The translations under genes and the position numbers were made by a program. The notes below the pieces were generated by a model. It searched no databases and was not told the DNA's origin. It saw only the letters and a list, made by a program, of their open reading frames with translations. A DNA stretch of 64,000 bases from an uncultured Prevotella sp. (GTDB lineage: Bacteria > Bacteroidota > Bacteroidia > Bacteroidales > Bacteroidaceae), in the NCBI GenBank assembly GCA_900539625.1, contig UQCW01000007.1:15983-79982 (forward strand), in the 5' to 3' direction. Of the stretch, positions 1-9,051 are shown in pieces. The stretch's first letter is position 1. Each line of letters starts with the position of its first letter.

Positions 1-68
1 CTCCATTAAAACTAATTTATAGAACACCCCTTAAATACGCCCCAATCGGCAAATCCGTCTCATCAGTC

Positions 69-1244
69 ATGTTTAAGCCCGAAAGAACAAAGGTCATCAA
101 AACGCTTTTGGTTTCCTGCGCGCTCATCATCGCCGCGGGCTCTCTTTTCGTGTCCAACGCGCTCATTGCCGACTTGAAAAGCGAGGAACAAGCACGTGTG
201 GGGGTGTGGGCCGAGGCCATGCAGTCGTTCATGCGGGCTGACGAAAATACAGACCTCAATTTGGTGTTGCGCATCATCAACAGCAACCACACCATTCCTG
301 TCATTCTGCTGGACGAACAAAACCACGTTATCGACTACCGTAACATCACGTTCTCTGCCTCAACCGACACCACGGCCTATTTGGCCAGTGAAGCACGAGC
401 CATGAGAGAAGGCGGACACAGTATGCAACTCAGCATCGACAACATGCCGGGACACTTTACGCTCTGCTATGGCGAAAGCACCATGCTGAAGCGACTGGCC
501 GTTTACCCCTACATCCAGTTGGCTGTCGTGGGGCTTTTCTTTATATTGGCTGTCAGTATCCTGCTATCCTCTAAGAAATCTGAGCAAAACAAGGTATGGG
601 TGGGACTTTCAAGGGAAACGGCCCACCAGCTTGGCACGCCGATTTCCTCCCTAATGGCATGGACGGAGGTATTGCAGGAACTTTATCCTGAAGACGACAC
701 CATTGAATATCTGAAACAAGACGTTGAACGCCTGCAACTCATTGCCGACCGCTTCTCCAAAATCGGTTCTGCTCCCAAACTCGCACCGACCAACGTCAGT
801 GACGCAATTTCAAGCGCCATCAAATATATGGCCAAAAGAACTTCGGGAAAGGCAAAAATCTCCTACCATCCTCCACAGGAAACCATGACGGCCAACCTCT
901 GCCCTCCCCTGTTTGCATGGGTCATTGAGAATCTGTGTAAAAATGCCGTCGACGCCATGAGCGGCGTCGGCAGCATCAATATCACGGCATGGTCTTTTGA
1001 AAAACACATTGAAATCGACGTGACCGACACGGGAAAGGGCATACCGACCTCACGCTTCAAATCGGTGTTCCGCCCTGGATACACCACCAAGCAAAGAGGC
1101 TGGGGACTGGGGCTTTCACTGGCAAAACGCATCATCGAACAATATCACAAAGGAAAAATCTTTGTCAAGCAGAGCGAAATCAACGTGGGCACAACCTTCA
1201 CAATCATACTTCCCAAACACCACCCAAAGCCTCCCGCCAAGTAG
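69..1244 (+). CDS. Membrane sensor histidine kinase
   Basis: A 391-residue two-component sensor kinase. A membrane segment lies at about residues 10-33, followed by an extracytoplasmic region of about 110 residues and a second membrane segment at 147-167. The cytoplasmic part has the H-box AHQLGTPISS with phospho-acceptor His186, the N-box NLCKNAVDAM near 288-297, the G1 box DTGKGIP at 320-326 and the G2 box GWGLGLS at 344-350, so all catalytic elements are present. I see no HAMP or PAS domain, so the kinase core follows TM2 almost directly. No response regulator is adjacent within the window; one could lie upstream of base 1. The stimulus cannot be inferred. The kinase call is secure; the specific role is unknown. 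Confidence 0.93.
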   Translation: MFKPERTKVIKTLLVSCALIIAAGSLFVSNALIADLKSEEQARVGVWAEAMQSFMRADENTDLNLVLRIINSNHTIPVILLDEQNHVIDYRNITFSASTDTTAYLASEARAMREGGHSMQLSIDNMPGHFTLCYGESTMLKRLAVYPYIQLAVVGLFFILAVSILLSSKKSEQNKVWVGLSRETAHQLGTPISSLMAWTEVLQELYPEDDTIEYLKQDVERLQLIADRFSKIGSAPKLAPTNVSDAISSAIKYMAKRTSGKAKISYHPPQETMTANLCPPLFAWVIENLCKNAVDAMSGVGSINITAWSFEKHIEIDVTDTGKGIPTSRFKSVFRPGYTTKQRGWGLGLSLAKRIIEQYHKGKIFVKQSEINVGTTFTIILPKHHPKPPAK

Positions 1245-1316
1245 GCGGTTAAATTCTGATGACATATTTGCAACAAAATAATGATGCAATATTACCCAAC
1301 AATTCAAAGAAAAAAT

Positions 1317-1324
1317 TAACTTTG
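1317..1324 (+). promoter_or_regulatory. Candidate -7 box upstream of the PiT gene
   Basis: The sequence TAACTTTG matches the Bacteroidota sigma-ABfr -7 element TAnnTTTG. I see no convincing -33 element at the usual distance. If used, it gives a leader of about 170 nt before the phosphate transporter gene. Confidence 0.4.
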
Positions 1325-1362
1325 CAGACGGAATGTTTTTGGGCCGCAAGCCGAACCACCAA

Positions 1363-1392
1363 ATAGGCAGGCACTCAGGACTGCCTGCCTAT
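1363..1392 (+). promoter_or_regulatory. Hairpin in the leader of the PiT transporter gene
   Basis: A perfect 11-bp stem (1363-1373 pairing with 1382-1392) with an 8-nt loop. No T-run follows, so it does not look like a standard intrinsic terminator. It may be a leader structure of the phosphate transporter mRNA or the 3' end of the kinase transcript. Confidence 0.45.
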
Positions 1393-1502
1393 ACAAACAA
1401 TCCTTCATCCAATTTAATGTTATTAATTAATAATTAGACATTTGCTTTCATCAGCGGCTATCTTTTGGTAATTGAAAGGAATGCTTCAACAAACACCCCC
1501 TC

Positions 1503-3746
1503 ATGGATATCTTTTATCTTGTGGTTTTGCTGTTTCTCTTCGTTTTGGCAGTCTTCGACCTCTCCGTCGGAGTCGCAAATGATGCAGTAAACTTTCTGAG
1601 TCCTGCCGTCGGAGCAAAAGCGGCAAAGTTTAGAACGATTCTCATTGTGGCGGCCGTCGGCATCTTTGTCGGTGCAACAACGAGCAGCGGAATGATGGAC
1701 ATTGCAAGACACGGCATCTTCACCCCGAATTTCTATTCGTTTAATGATGTCATGTGCATATTCTTAGCGGTGGCAGCAACAGACGTCATCCTGATGGATA
1801 TCTTCAACACGCTGGGCATGCCAACATCCACCACAGTCTCAATGGTGTTCGGACTTTTGGGAGGTAGCACGGCATTGGCAATGACCAAAATATGGGGCGG
1901 CCAATACACCTACGAGCAACTCATCAACACAGACAAAGCCCTGCAGGTCATCATTGCCATTTTCCTTTCCGTAGCCATCGCTTTTGTCTTTGGTTTGGTG
2001 GTGATGTGGATCACGCGTATCATATTCACTTTCAATTACAAAAAACACCTGAGATGGACGATCGCCCTCTTCGGAGGTGTTGGAGTGACCTCCATCTTCT
2101 ACTTCCTGATTGTTAGCGGACTTAAAGGCTCCAACTTGCTGAAGGACCTTGGAGTGTCTGACTGGATTGACCAGAACCACGGTCTTCTACTTTTATACTG
2201 CTTCTGTATTTTCACGATTTTGGCAGAAGTTCTTCACCTACTGAAGGTCAACATTTTCAAAATCATCGTGCTTTTCGGTACATTCTCTCTGGCTATGGCT
2301 TTTGCCGGAAACGACTTGGTGAACTTCATCGGTACGCCATTGGCTGGTTTGGAATCTTTCTTGGATTTCACACACAACGGCAACGGCGAAGCAGCCAAAA
2401 GCTACACGATGGACGTTTTGGCTGGAGAATCTGCACTACCCTATAAACACCTATTCTTGCTGGCGGCCGGCATCATCATGACTACCGCCGTGTGTACCTC
2501 AAAGAAGGCGCACAAAGTGGTTCAAACAACGGTCAACCTCTCCCGGCAAGACGAGGGCGAAGAGGTGTTCAGTTCATCACGCATCGCCCGCAAGACGGTC
2601 AGAAGCGTATTGAACACCACCAATGCTGTTTCCCGATATATCCCCAACAACGTCAAGTCGTGGATCAACACACGCTTCAATTCTGAAGAAGCCACGCTCG
2701 ATGATGGTGTTGCCTTCGACCTCGTCCGGGCATCCGTCAACCTCGTATTAGCTGGTCTGCTCATCGTTGTCGGCACCACCCTGCAATTGCCGCTCTCAAC
2801 AACCTACGTTGCCTTCATGGTGGCCATGGGTTCAAGTTTGGCCGACCGCGCATGGGGACGCGAAACAGCCGTTTACCGACTCACTGGCGTGATCACGGTT
2901 ATCGGCGGATGGTTTATCACAGCCGGCGCCGCCTTCATCATGAGCTTCACAATTGCCACGCTCAACCATTTTGGCGGCTTCGTTGCCATGCTGATTCTGA
3001 TTGGCATATTGGCTGCCGTGTTGATCAACAACAATAAGAAATTCAACAAGCAGCAGGAAGAAAATGTTGATACGCTCTTCCGCCAGCTGGTGCGTTGCCA
3101 CGACAAGCAGCAAACATGGCAGCTCCTTATCAAGCATGTCAGCCAAACCCAAAGCGAACTGATTGATTTTGCCCAAAAAGCGCTCAACGGCATTGTCAAC
3201 GGCATGATGAATGAGGATGTACGCTCGCTGCGCCAAGCAAGCCATGCCATCGAAGACGAAAAAGGCAAATGGAAACGCTACCGCCGTAAGGAAATCCTCG
3301 GTATGCGCAAAATCGACTACATGCTTGCGGTTGAAAAAAACACTTGGTTCCATCTGGGATGCAACAACTCCACGCAGATTATCTACTGCTTGAAGCGTAT
3401 GCTTGAACCCGTCATGGAACACGTTGACAACAATTTCAACCCGTTGCCCGACAACTATAAATCAGAGCTTGACCCGTTGCTGAACGACGTATGCAATTAT
3501 CTTGAGCGTACAAGGGGTATGATTTCAAGCGGCGATTTCAACACGGCAGACGAACTGCTCGTTGAAGGAAACGCTATAAAATCGCGCATCTCGCAAATTC
3601 GCCATCAGCAGCAAGACCGCATGCAGCGTGAAGACAGCAACATCAAGGTGTCGCTACTCTATCTCAACACGCTTCAGGAAATGCAGGAGCTTGTTTCCAT
3701 GATGCGCCATCTCTTGCGAGCTTCCAAGCGCTTTCAGATTGGATAA
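1503..3746 (+). CDS. PiT-family inorganic phosphate transporter with C-terminal cytoplasmic domain
   Basis: A 747-residue inner-membrane protein of the inorganic phosphate transporter (PiT) family, which takes up phosphate with a cation. The duplicated family signature appears at about residues 23-40 as VGVANDAVNFLSPAVGAKAA and again near residue 285 as AFAGNDLVNFIGTPLAG. About ten to twelve hydrophobic segments fill residues 1-510. The last 230 residues are soluble, helical and rich in Gln, Lys and Arg, resembling a PhoU/DUF47-like regulatory domain; this long form is common in Bacteroidales. The gene is monocistronic: a hairpin terminator follows and a tRNA comes next. Start chosen at the first ATG before the first membrane helix. 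Confidence 0.92.
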   Translation: MDIFYLVVLLFLFVLAVFDLSVGVANDAVNFLSPAVGAKAAKFRTILIVAAVGIFVGATTSSGMMDIARHGIFTPNFYSFNDVMCIFLAVAATDVILMDIFNTLGMPTSTTVSMVFGLLGGSTALAMTKIWGGQYTYEQLINTDKALQVIIAIFLSVAIAFVFGLVVMWITRIIFTFNYKKHLRWTIALFGGVGVTSIFYFLIVSGLKGSNLLKDLGVSDWIDQNHGLLLLYCFCIFTILAEVLHLLKVNIFKIIVLFGTFSLAMAFAGNDLVNFIGTPLAGLESFLDFTHNGNGEAAKSYTMDVLAGESALPYKHLFLLAAGIIMTTAVCTSKKAHKVVQTTVNLSRQDEGEEVFSSSRIARKTVRSVLNTTNAVSRYIPNNVKSWINTRFNSEEATLDDGVAFDLVRASVNLVLAGLLIVVGTTLQLPLSTTYVAFMVAMGSSLADRAWGRETAVYRLTGVITVIGGWFITAGAAFIMSFTIATLNHFGGFVAMLILIGILAAVLINNNKKFNKQQEENVDTLFRQLVRCHDKQQTWQLLIKHVSQTQSELIDFAQKALNGIVNGMMNEDVRSLRQASHAIEDEKGKWKRYRRKEILGMRKIDYMLAVEKNTWFHLGCNNSTQIIYCLKRMLEPVMEHVDNNFNPLPDNYKSELDPLLNDVCNYLERTRGMISSGDFNTADELLVEGNAIKSRISQIRHQQQDRMQREDSNIKVSLLYLNTLQEMQELVSMMRHLLRASKRFQIG

Positions 3747-3810
3747 ATCCCAACCTGGAAACAGATAAACGGGCAACCATTTTAATAATGCCCTGCATTA
3801 TTTACATATA

Positions 3811-3858
3811 AAAGGCCATGGCTGCGAGACGTTAATACGCAGTTATGGCCTTTATCCT
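3811..3858 (+). terminator. Terminator after the PiT gene
   Basis: AAAGGCCA pairs with TGGCCTTT, and inside a 3x3 internal loop CTGCG pairs with CGCAG. A short T-rich tail (TTTATCCTTT) follows. Confidence 0.65.
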
Positions 3859-3965
3859 TTAAGCACAAAATTAGCAAGGTGACCCCTCATTTCTAATCCA
3901 AAACAAGGAGTTCTGCGGCCAAAATAAAAAAATCGAGCCCTTTTTCTAAAAAAGTTGCTTGCAAA

Positions 3966-3997
3966 TTTGGTTGGTATAAAAAAAATGCCTACCTTTG
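3966..3997 (+). promoter_or_regulatory. Promoter of tRNA-His
   Basis: TTTG at 3966-3969, 20 bp of spacing, then TACCTTTG at 3990-3997. This is a full match to the Bacteroidota housekeeping promoter, about 28 bp ahead of the tRNA. Confidence 0.8.
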
Positions 3998-4025
3998 CAT
4001 TGCTTTTGAAAACAAAGCCAACATG

Positions 4026-4099
4026 GTGCTTATAGTTCAGTTGGTTAGAGCGTCAGATTGTGGTTCTGAATGTCGTGGGTTCGAATCCCACTAAGCACC
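4026..4099 (+). tRNA. tRNA-His (anticodon GTG)
   Basis: A full cloverleaf is visible. The acceptor GTGCTTA pairs with TAAGCAC, the D arm contains AGTTGGTTAGAGC, the anticodon loop is TTGTGGT with anticodon GTG, and the T arm is GTGGG-TTCGAAT-CCCAC. The base before the acceptor is G and the discriminator is C, the G(-1):C73 pair diagnostic for histidine tRNA. The CCA tail is not fully encoded. A terminator follows at once, so this is a single-tRNA unit. Confidence 0.97.
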
Positions 4100-4100
4100 C

Positions 4101-4136
4101 AAAAGGAGATAACTTTTAAGAAGTTATCTCCTTTTT
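4101..4136 (+). terminator. Intrinsic terminator of tRNA-His
   Basis: AAAGGAGATAACTT pairs with AAGTTATCTCCTTT around a 5-nt loop, ending in a T-run. Confidence 0.9.
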
Positions 4137-4257
4137 GTATATAGCATGTACCCATCAAGCATACCACAATTGTGTGGCTCTGTTAGTACACACTTCCCAT
4201 ATATAGTGGAAGGCCGACGAAGCCACAACACTCTACTAACATTCATTGCACAAAACT

Positions 4258-5451
4258 ATGACGGAACAAAAGATGTCCTTTAAAAGCTGGCTGGCACTAT
4301 TAGGTTTGTCAGCCTCCGCATTTATCTTCAACACCTCTGAGTTCATTCCCATCGGTCTGCTGACACACATTGCCTCAGACTTCTCCATCACCGAGGCACA
4401 TGCTGGAATGCTGATTTCCGTCTACGCTTGGGTGGTGATGCTGCTATCACTGCCACTGATGATTCTCGTTTCACGCATGGAAATGCGCCGCCTCATGCTC
4501 GGCCTGGTTGGATTATTTGCCGCCTTCCAAGTCATGTCCTCCCTTTCAAACAGCTACGGCATGCTGATGGCATCCAGAATAGGCGTTGCCTGCTCCCACT
4601 CCGTTTTCTGGGCCATTGTCTCCCCTATGGCCGCACGAATGGTTTCCGAACGCCACCGCTCCATCGCACTGAGTCTCGTTGCAACAGGTTCATCCATTGC
4701 TATGGTATTCGGTATGCCCATCGGACGCGCCATCGGTCTGCATATAGGCTGGCGTATGACCTTTCTCAGCATCGGTATCACAGCGGCATTGATCTTCATC
4801 TACATGTTTTTCACGCTTCCGGTGTTGCCAAGTCGAGGCCGTTTCTCTGTCAAGAAAGTACCTGCTTTGTTTAAAAACAAACCGTTGATGGGCATTTTCA
4901 TACTCACCATCTTCTTCGCCACGTCATACTACACGTGCTACAGTTATATCGAACCGTTTATGAAGGATATTGTTTTGATGCCCAACTCGCTCATCACAAC
5001 AAGTCTGATGATATTTGGCTGCGCTGGCATCATCGGCAGTTTGTTGTTTTCGAAATTCTACGCTGAGCACCGCTACAAATTCAATACAACCATCTTTCTA
5101 CTACTGACAAGTTGCATGCTACTGCTGCTTCCTCTCTCGTTTAGCGCCGCGGCTGTCATCGGTTTACTCGTCCTCTGGGGTATAGTGAGCACTGCATTCA
5201 ATATTTCAATGCAATCGGAAATCATCAGCCACACCACGCAGGAATCGACATCCGTTGCCATGTCCATCTTCTCTGGCATTTTCAACTTCGGCATCGGCAC
5301 AGGGGCTTTCATTGGCGGACAAGTGTGTACACATCTCTCAATTAGCAAAATCGGTATCGTCGGAGGAGCACTGAGCATCTTCGCCCTTGCATACTGGTGT
5401 CTATTCCTTCAAAAATACTTAAAGAAGGCTTACCAAACCATTAAGAGCTGA
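4258..5451 (+). CDS. MFS transporter, sugar-efflux (SotB/AraJ) type
   Basis: A 397-residue major facilitator protein with twelve predicted membrane helices. The N-terminal stretch with FNTSEFIPIGLL in helix 1 and the region SRIGVACSHSVFWAIVSP in the fourth helix are typical of the SotB/AraJ/YdhP group of drug-H+ antiporter-1 transporters, which export arabinose, other sugars or small drugs. I chose the ATG at 4258 over the in-frame TTG at 4246. It stands alone between the tRNA and a lipoprotein gene, so its substrate is not indicated. Confidence 0.85.
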   Translation: MTEQKMSFKSWLALLGLSASAFIFNTSEFIPIGLLTHIASDFSITEAHAGMLISVYAWVVMLLSLPLMILVSRMEMRRLMLGLVGLFAAFQVMSSLSNSYGMLMASRIGVACSHSVFWAIVSPMAARMVSERHRSIALSLVATGSSIAMVFGMPIGRAIGLHIGWRMTFLSIGITAALIFIYMFFTLPVLPSRGRFSVKKVPALFKNKPLMGIFILTIFFATSYYTCYSYIEPFMKDIVLMPNSLITTSLMIFGCAGIIGSLLFSKFYAEHRYKFNTTIFLLLTSCMLLLLPLSFSAAAVIGLLVLWGIVSTAFNISMQSEIISHTTQESTSVAMSIFSGIFNFGIGTGAFIGGQVCTHLSISKIGIVGGALSIFALAYWCLFLQKYLKKAYQTIKS

Positions 5452-5637
5452 ATCAGAATACACGTATTGGCGTATAATACGGGATAAAATCCTTAAGATT
5501 CGGCGTCTCGAACAAAAAGGCGCCTCCTTGATACCCACAAAAAACGTAAAATGGAACGAGGTATGCGGGTTATTTTGTACTTTTGCTCTGAAATAAAAAA
5601 TCACGCTTACCCAAGAACCCAAACATCAACAGAAAAG

Positions 5638-6321
5638 ATGACCATCAAAAAAATCGTACTTATCTTTTGTGCGGCCATAACATGCCTCTGCGCCTGTAAT
5701 GACGACGACACATACGCAGACCGCGTGAAACGCGAACGCAAGCAAATACAAGCTTTCCTAAAAACTGGCGCACAAGTTATGTCAAGCGACTCTGCTGGCT
5801 ATCTGCTGAACATACCAGGAAATATTGAAGTGATTTCAGAGAGCGATTTTTACGCCAACGACAGCACCACTGATGTCTCGAAAAACCAATATGTGCTCTT
5901 CGCCGGTTCTGGTGTCTATATGCAAATCGTGAGAAAAGGTACAGGTTCAAAAATCAAAAACGGTGAGACGCTTACCATCCTGAACCGCTACACCGAATTT
6001 AATATCTCAACAGACACGCTGCAGACCACCAATCGCGTGCAGACTTACGCCGCAGCCCCCGATGCCATGAGCTGCACGAACACCAACGGTTTGTTTTCTG
6101 CCAGCTATACTTCTGGCGTGATGCTTACCACGTATAAAACGTCATCCGTCCCCACTGCATGGCTGATTCCATTGTCGTTCATCAACCTCGGACGCCAAGA
6201 CACGCCTGATGGTGGAACAGCCCTCGTTCGCCTCATCGTTCCTAGCACACAAGGACAAAGCGATGCTTCCTACAACGTATATCCCTGCGCTTACGAGATC
6301 ACCTATCAGCGCGGAAGATAA
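5638..6321 (+). CDS. DUF4827-type lipoprotein
   Basis: A 227-residue secreted lipoprotein. The signal peptide ends in the lipobox LCAC with Cys20, followed by an acidic NDDD stretch. The rest resembles Bacteroidales DUF4827 proteins, thought to have an FKBP-like fold; the YMQIVRKGTGSKIKNGETL segment looks like the start of an FKBP-type core. No peptidyl-prolyl isomerase active-site set can be confirmed. The open frame extends upstream, but the ATG at 5638 directly precedes the signal peptide. Convergent with the M6 protease gene across a shared hairpin. Confidence 0.72.
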   Translation: MTIKKIVLIFCAAITCLCACNDDDTYADRVKRERKQIQAFLKTGAQVMSSDSAGYLLNIPGNIEVISESDFYANDSTTDVSKNQYVLFAGSGVYMQIVRKGTGSKIKNGETLTILNRYTEFNISTDTLQTTNRVQTYAAAPDAMSCTNTNGLFSASYTSGVMLTTYKTSSVPTAWLIPLSFINLGRQDTPDGGTALVRLIVPSTQGQSDASYNVYPCAYEITYQRGR

Positions 6322-6390
6322 AAAGGTTCCTTAAAATAGCGCGTACAGGATGCAACAGACGCGCTATCACAACAAGAATAGAACCATACG

Positions 6391-6457
6391 AATCCCTATA
6401 TAAAAATGGCCGCTTGCCTATTTTGATTAGGCAAGCGGCCATTTTTATATAGGGATT
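6391..6457. terminator. Bidirectional terminator, perfect 30-bp inverted repeat
   Basis: Bases 6391-6420 are exactly complementary to 6428-6457 around the 7-nt loop TTTTGAT. A GC-rich centre flanked by A-runs and T-runs on both arms serves both the plus-strand lipoprotein gene and the minus-strand protease gene. Confidence 0.9.
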
Positions 6458-6483
6458 TTCGGATTTCGTTGCAACTGAAAAAG

Positions 6484-8250
6484 TCAGCGCACACCATCCA
6501 ATGTCTTATACACCTTGCGGTTTCCTTGTGCATCCGTCTTGACTACAATATTCAAGCCACCTGCACGCTGTCGGTTAAGCTTTCTTCCAGACAAATCATA
6601 GACTTCCGTTGTGCCTTCATTTGGTTGTTGCAAAGACTCAATGCCGGTTACAGTTTTGTCTTCCACAACATTCACAATGATATTCTTGACTCTTCTCCTG
6701 ATATTACCAAGCACCAGTGGCGTTTTCTTGCCTGTCCATGAGCGCATACTTGGCGTTGTTTCGTTGGTCAGGGAGCGCACGTTAGGTTGCGGGAATACGT
6801 CCGTATTAAACGACCCCACCTTTGTCGGTTCCACGGCACGAACGATTTCGAGGTAATTGTGTGCCGGATTACAATTAATGGTATTGGCGCTCCACACACT
6901 GACATCTGTTGAGTCAACGCGCGTAACTATCAAACCAGTAGCGGGCAAGAAGGCATCCCATTTGCTCGCCTGCCTATTTTCCAACAAGAAATATTCCTTA
7001 TCGACGGCAGAATTGATTCGATATCCTTCACCAGTCTCAGCCAAAGAAGGGATTGTAAGCGTTGTTTCTTCTTCCACCAACGTCGGCGTTGAGAAACCGG
7101 CCTGATAACGCTGAAAAAGCGTATAGCCCACTGGCGTTCGGCCCATATTAATGTGGTTTCCGCCAGCCATAATCGACCAATTGTCTGGATGGAAGCTCTG
7201 GCCTCCCCCCTTTTCATAGTCGGTATCATACTCATCCATCAAACCCAACACATGACTAAATTCATGACAGATGGTACCAACTCCATCCAATTCCGTTGTG
7301 GCTTCACCGCCATACATCTCCGAACTGCAAGCATAACGGTCTAAACGAACGCCGTCATGTCTATCGCCCAAGAGGGTCCAGGCGTGAGGCCAAATAAATC
7401 CAGAATTATTGCCTACGTAGTGCGAACCGTAGCCAGCACAAATGAAATAGACCATTTCCACAGTACCGTCGCCATCGCAGTCATATTTCGAAAAATCCAC
7501 GATGGGGTCTGCCGCATTCATCACCATCTGACTGAAGGAACGCGCATTCTTCAATCCTTCAGGATAAGTGCAGCTGACATTAACCTTGACCGGACCGACA
7601 ACATCAAACTGAGGTATGAACTTACCAAAGGAATTGTCCTCAAAATAGTCTCTCACACTTCCCGTATATTTAACGAAACCACCATCAAGATTCTTAATGC
7701 CAGTAAAGTCTTTCTTGTTCAGCATCTCAGAGAATACATCCTTGGCATCTGGGCGAGAAAACGTCCTGTCGTTAAACTCAACCAAGATGACAAGGCCACG
7801 GAATTTAGTGTAGTCGTACTGATTAGCAGCCAAAGAAACCAAGGGGCGATCGAATATCATCTTACGTTGCAACGCATAGATTCTCGCGTTTCTCACTTCA
7901 TGACTATCCGTCAAGCACTTGGGTGTCTGTGCCAAAAAAGCTTTTTCCTCACTGCCACGCTGGTCTTCATCGTGAGCAACTACGGAAGAAAAGCCTAAGC
8001 CGCCAGATTTTGTGCGCGATGCATATACATAATAGCCATGAGCGTTTTTCTTCAGCGTGTAGCCATCAACAGTGGTTACATAATGCAAGAACTCATCTCC
8101 ACGCATCTGCAGCGTCACGACCGTACCGTCTGGCTGCACATAACGATAAAGCGCCGGATTTGCCGGAACAGCCATCACTTCGTTCGTAACAGTAAAGAAC
8201 AAAGCCAGCGCCATGACAACGGCTAATCTGAATTTTGTAAAGTACCTCAT
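6484..8250 (-). CDS. Secreted M6-family metalloprotease
   Basis: A 588-residue exported protease. A signal peptide (about residues 1-27) ends in EVMA. The zinc site HEFSHVLGLMDEYD gives ligands His329 and His333, catalytic Glu330 and likely third ligand Asp339, the HExxHxxGxxD pattern of the immune-inhibitor-A M6 family. An EF-hand-like DCDGDG at 258-263 suggests calcium binding. The C-terminal 45 residues (VYDLSGRKL, then GGLNIVV) resemble the short beta-rich tail of many Bacteroidales secreted proteins, possibly a type IX secretion signal. It is the last gene on the minus strand here, 111 bp downstream of the PPTase gene, and probably has its own promoter. Confidence 0.88.
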   Translation of the reverse strand: MRYFTKFRLAVVMALALFFTVTNEVMAVPANPALYRYVQPDGTVVTLQMRGDEFLHYVTTVDGYTLKKNAHGYYVYASRTKSGGLGFSSVVAHDEDQRGSEEKAFLAQTPKCLTDSHEVRNARIYALQRKMIFDRPLVSLAANQYDYTKFRGLVILVEFNDRTFSRPDAKDVFSEMLNKKDFTGIKNLDGGFVKYTGSVRDYFEDNSFGKFIPQFDVVGPVKVNVSCTYPEGLKNARSFSQMVMNAADPIVDFSKYDCDGDGTVEMVYFICAGYGSHYVGNNSGFIWPHAWTLLGDRHDGVRLDRYACSSEMYGGEATTELDGVGTICHEFSHVLGLMDEYDTDYEKGGGQSFHPDNWSIMAGGNHINMGRTPVGYTLFQRYQAGFSTPTLVEEETTLTIPSLAETGEGYRINSAVDKEYFLLENRQASKWDAFLPATGLIVTRVDSTDVSVWSANTINCNPAHNYLEIVRAVEPTKVGSFNTDVFPQPNVRSLTNETTPSMRSWTGKKTPLVLGNIRRRVKNIIVNVVEDKTVTGIESLQQPNEGTTEVYDLSGRKLNRQRAGGLNIVVKTDAQGNRKVYKTLDGVR

Positions 8251-8361
8251 AATAATCTATCTAAGGAATGTTTGGTATTAATTCTTATGATGACCAGGAG
8301 CAAAACACCATACGTCTTATGTAATAGTAAAACAATAATCTGGGATATCCAAGAGACCTAA

Positions 8362-9051
8362 CTACAGGGATTCTCTAACAATTCTTTCACCATCCTTAAA
8401 ACACAACGTCAGAACGAAATGCGGCATGAAAACATAGGATACTTTCCATACCTCGCCAACGCCACAATCTGATTGATGTTGAACGCGAACAGAGAGAAGA
8501 GCTTTAGGTTCATCCACATGTTCGATTGTGATATCCTGAAACAAGCCCAACGACACGTCGTCAGCGGCTTTATAGACAGCCTCTTTGGCGCTCCAAGCCA
8601 ACACTGCAAATTGTTCTGGCGCAATACTTGTTTGGGACACGAGTCCTTTTTCCTGAGGCTTAAGAAACTTGTCGGTCAATGCCAACGCCTTTGCCCCATA
8701 TTGCTCTATGTCAACGCCAAAAGCCGCATTCCCCAAAGCCAAACAGGCGAAATGGGATGTATGGGAAATGCTGACAGACAACGGCGTATGTACAAAATAA
8801 GGGCCTCCCGATTCTTTATACGCTATTGGCTCCGATATATCTGCCACTCTATGCAGCAAAACGCGAACAGCCAGCCATTCCTTGCGGCGTGCTTCTGAAC
8901 GGAAACGCGCAGCAACTGCTTCATGATAGGCATACGATGAAGGCAACATTCCCAACAGTTGTTCTGCCGATTCTGTAATGTCCCAAAAATACAGTTTAAT
9001 GGGACAATACCGCGAGATTACATCTGCGCCATTGTCTTTTATCTGCGGCAT
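8362..9051 (-). CDS. 4'-phosphopantetheinyl transferase superfamily protein
   Basis: A 229-residue Sfp-type enzyme that moves phosphopantetheine from CoA to a carrier-protein serine. The magnesium motif GVDIE at 112-116 and the second motif WSAKEAVYK at 153-161 (Glu157, Lys161) are intact. SISHTSHFA near 95-102 matches the family's third region. The start codon overlaps the gldE stop by one base, so the two are co-translated. In Bacteroidota this gene commonly sits beside ssb, gldE and gldD; gldD is not seen here. The carrier protein it serves is not evident. Confidence 0.9.
   Translation of the reverse strand: MPQIKDNGADVISRYCPIKLYFWDITESAEQLLGMLPSSYAYHEAVAARFRSEARRKEWLAVRVLLHRVADISEPIAYKESGGPYFVHTPLSVSISHTSHFACLALGNAAFGVDIEQYGAKALALTDKFLKPQEKGLVSQTSIAPEQFAVLAWSAKEAVYKAADDVSLGLFQDITIEHVDEPKALLSVRVQHQSDCGVGEVWKVSYVFMPHFVLTLCFKDGERIVRESL

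Noticed and set aside
4246..4257. TTG start for the MFS transporter
   Set aside because: An ATG four codons downstream is the better start and leaves the first membrane helix intact.
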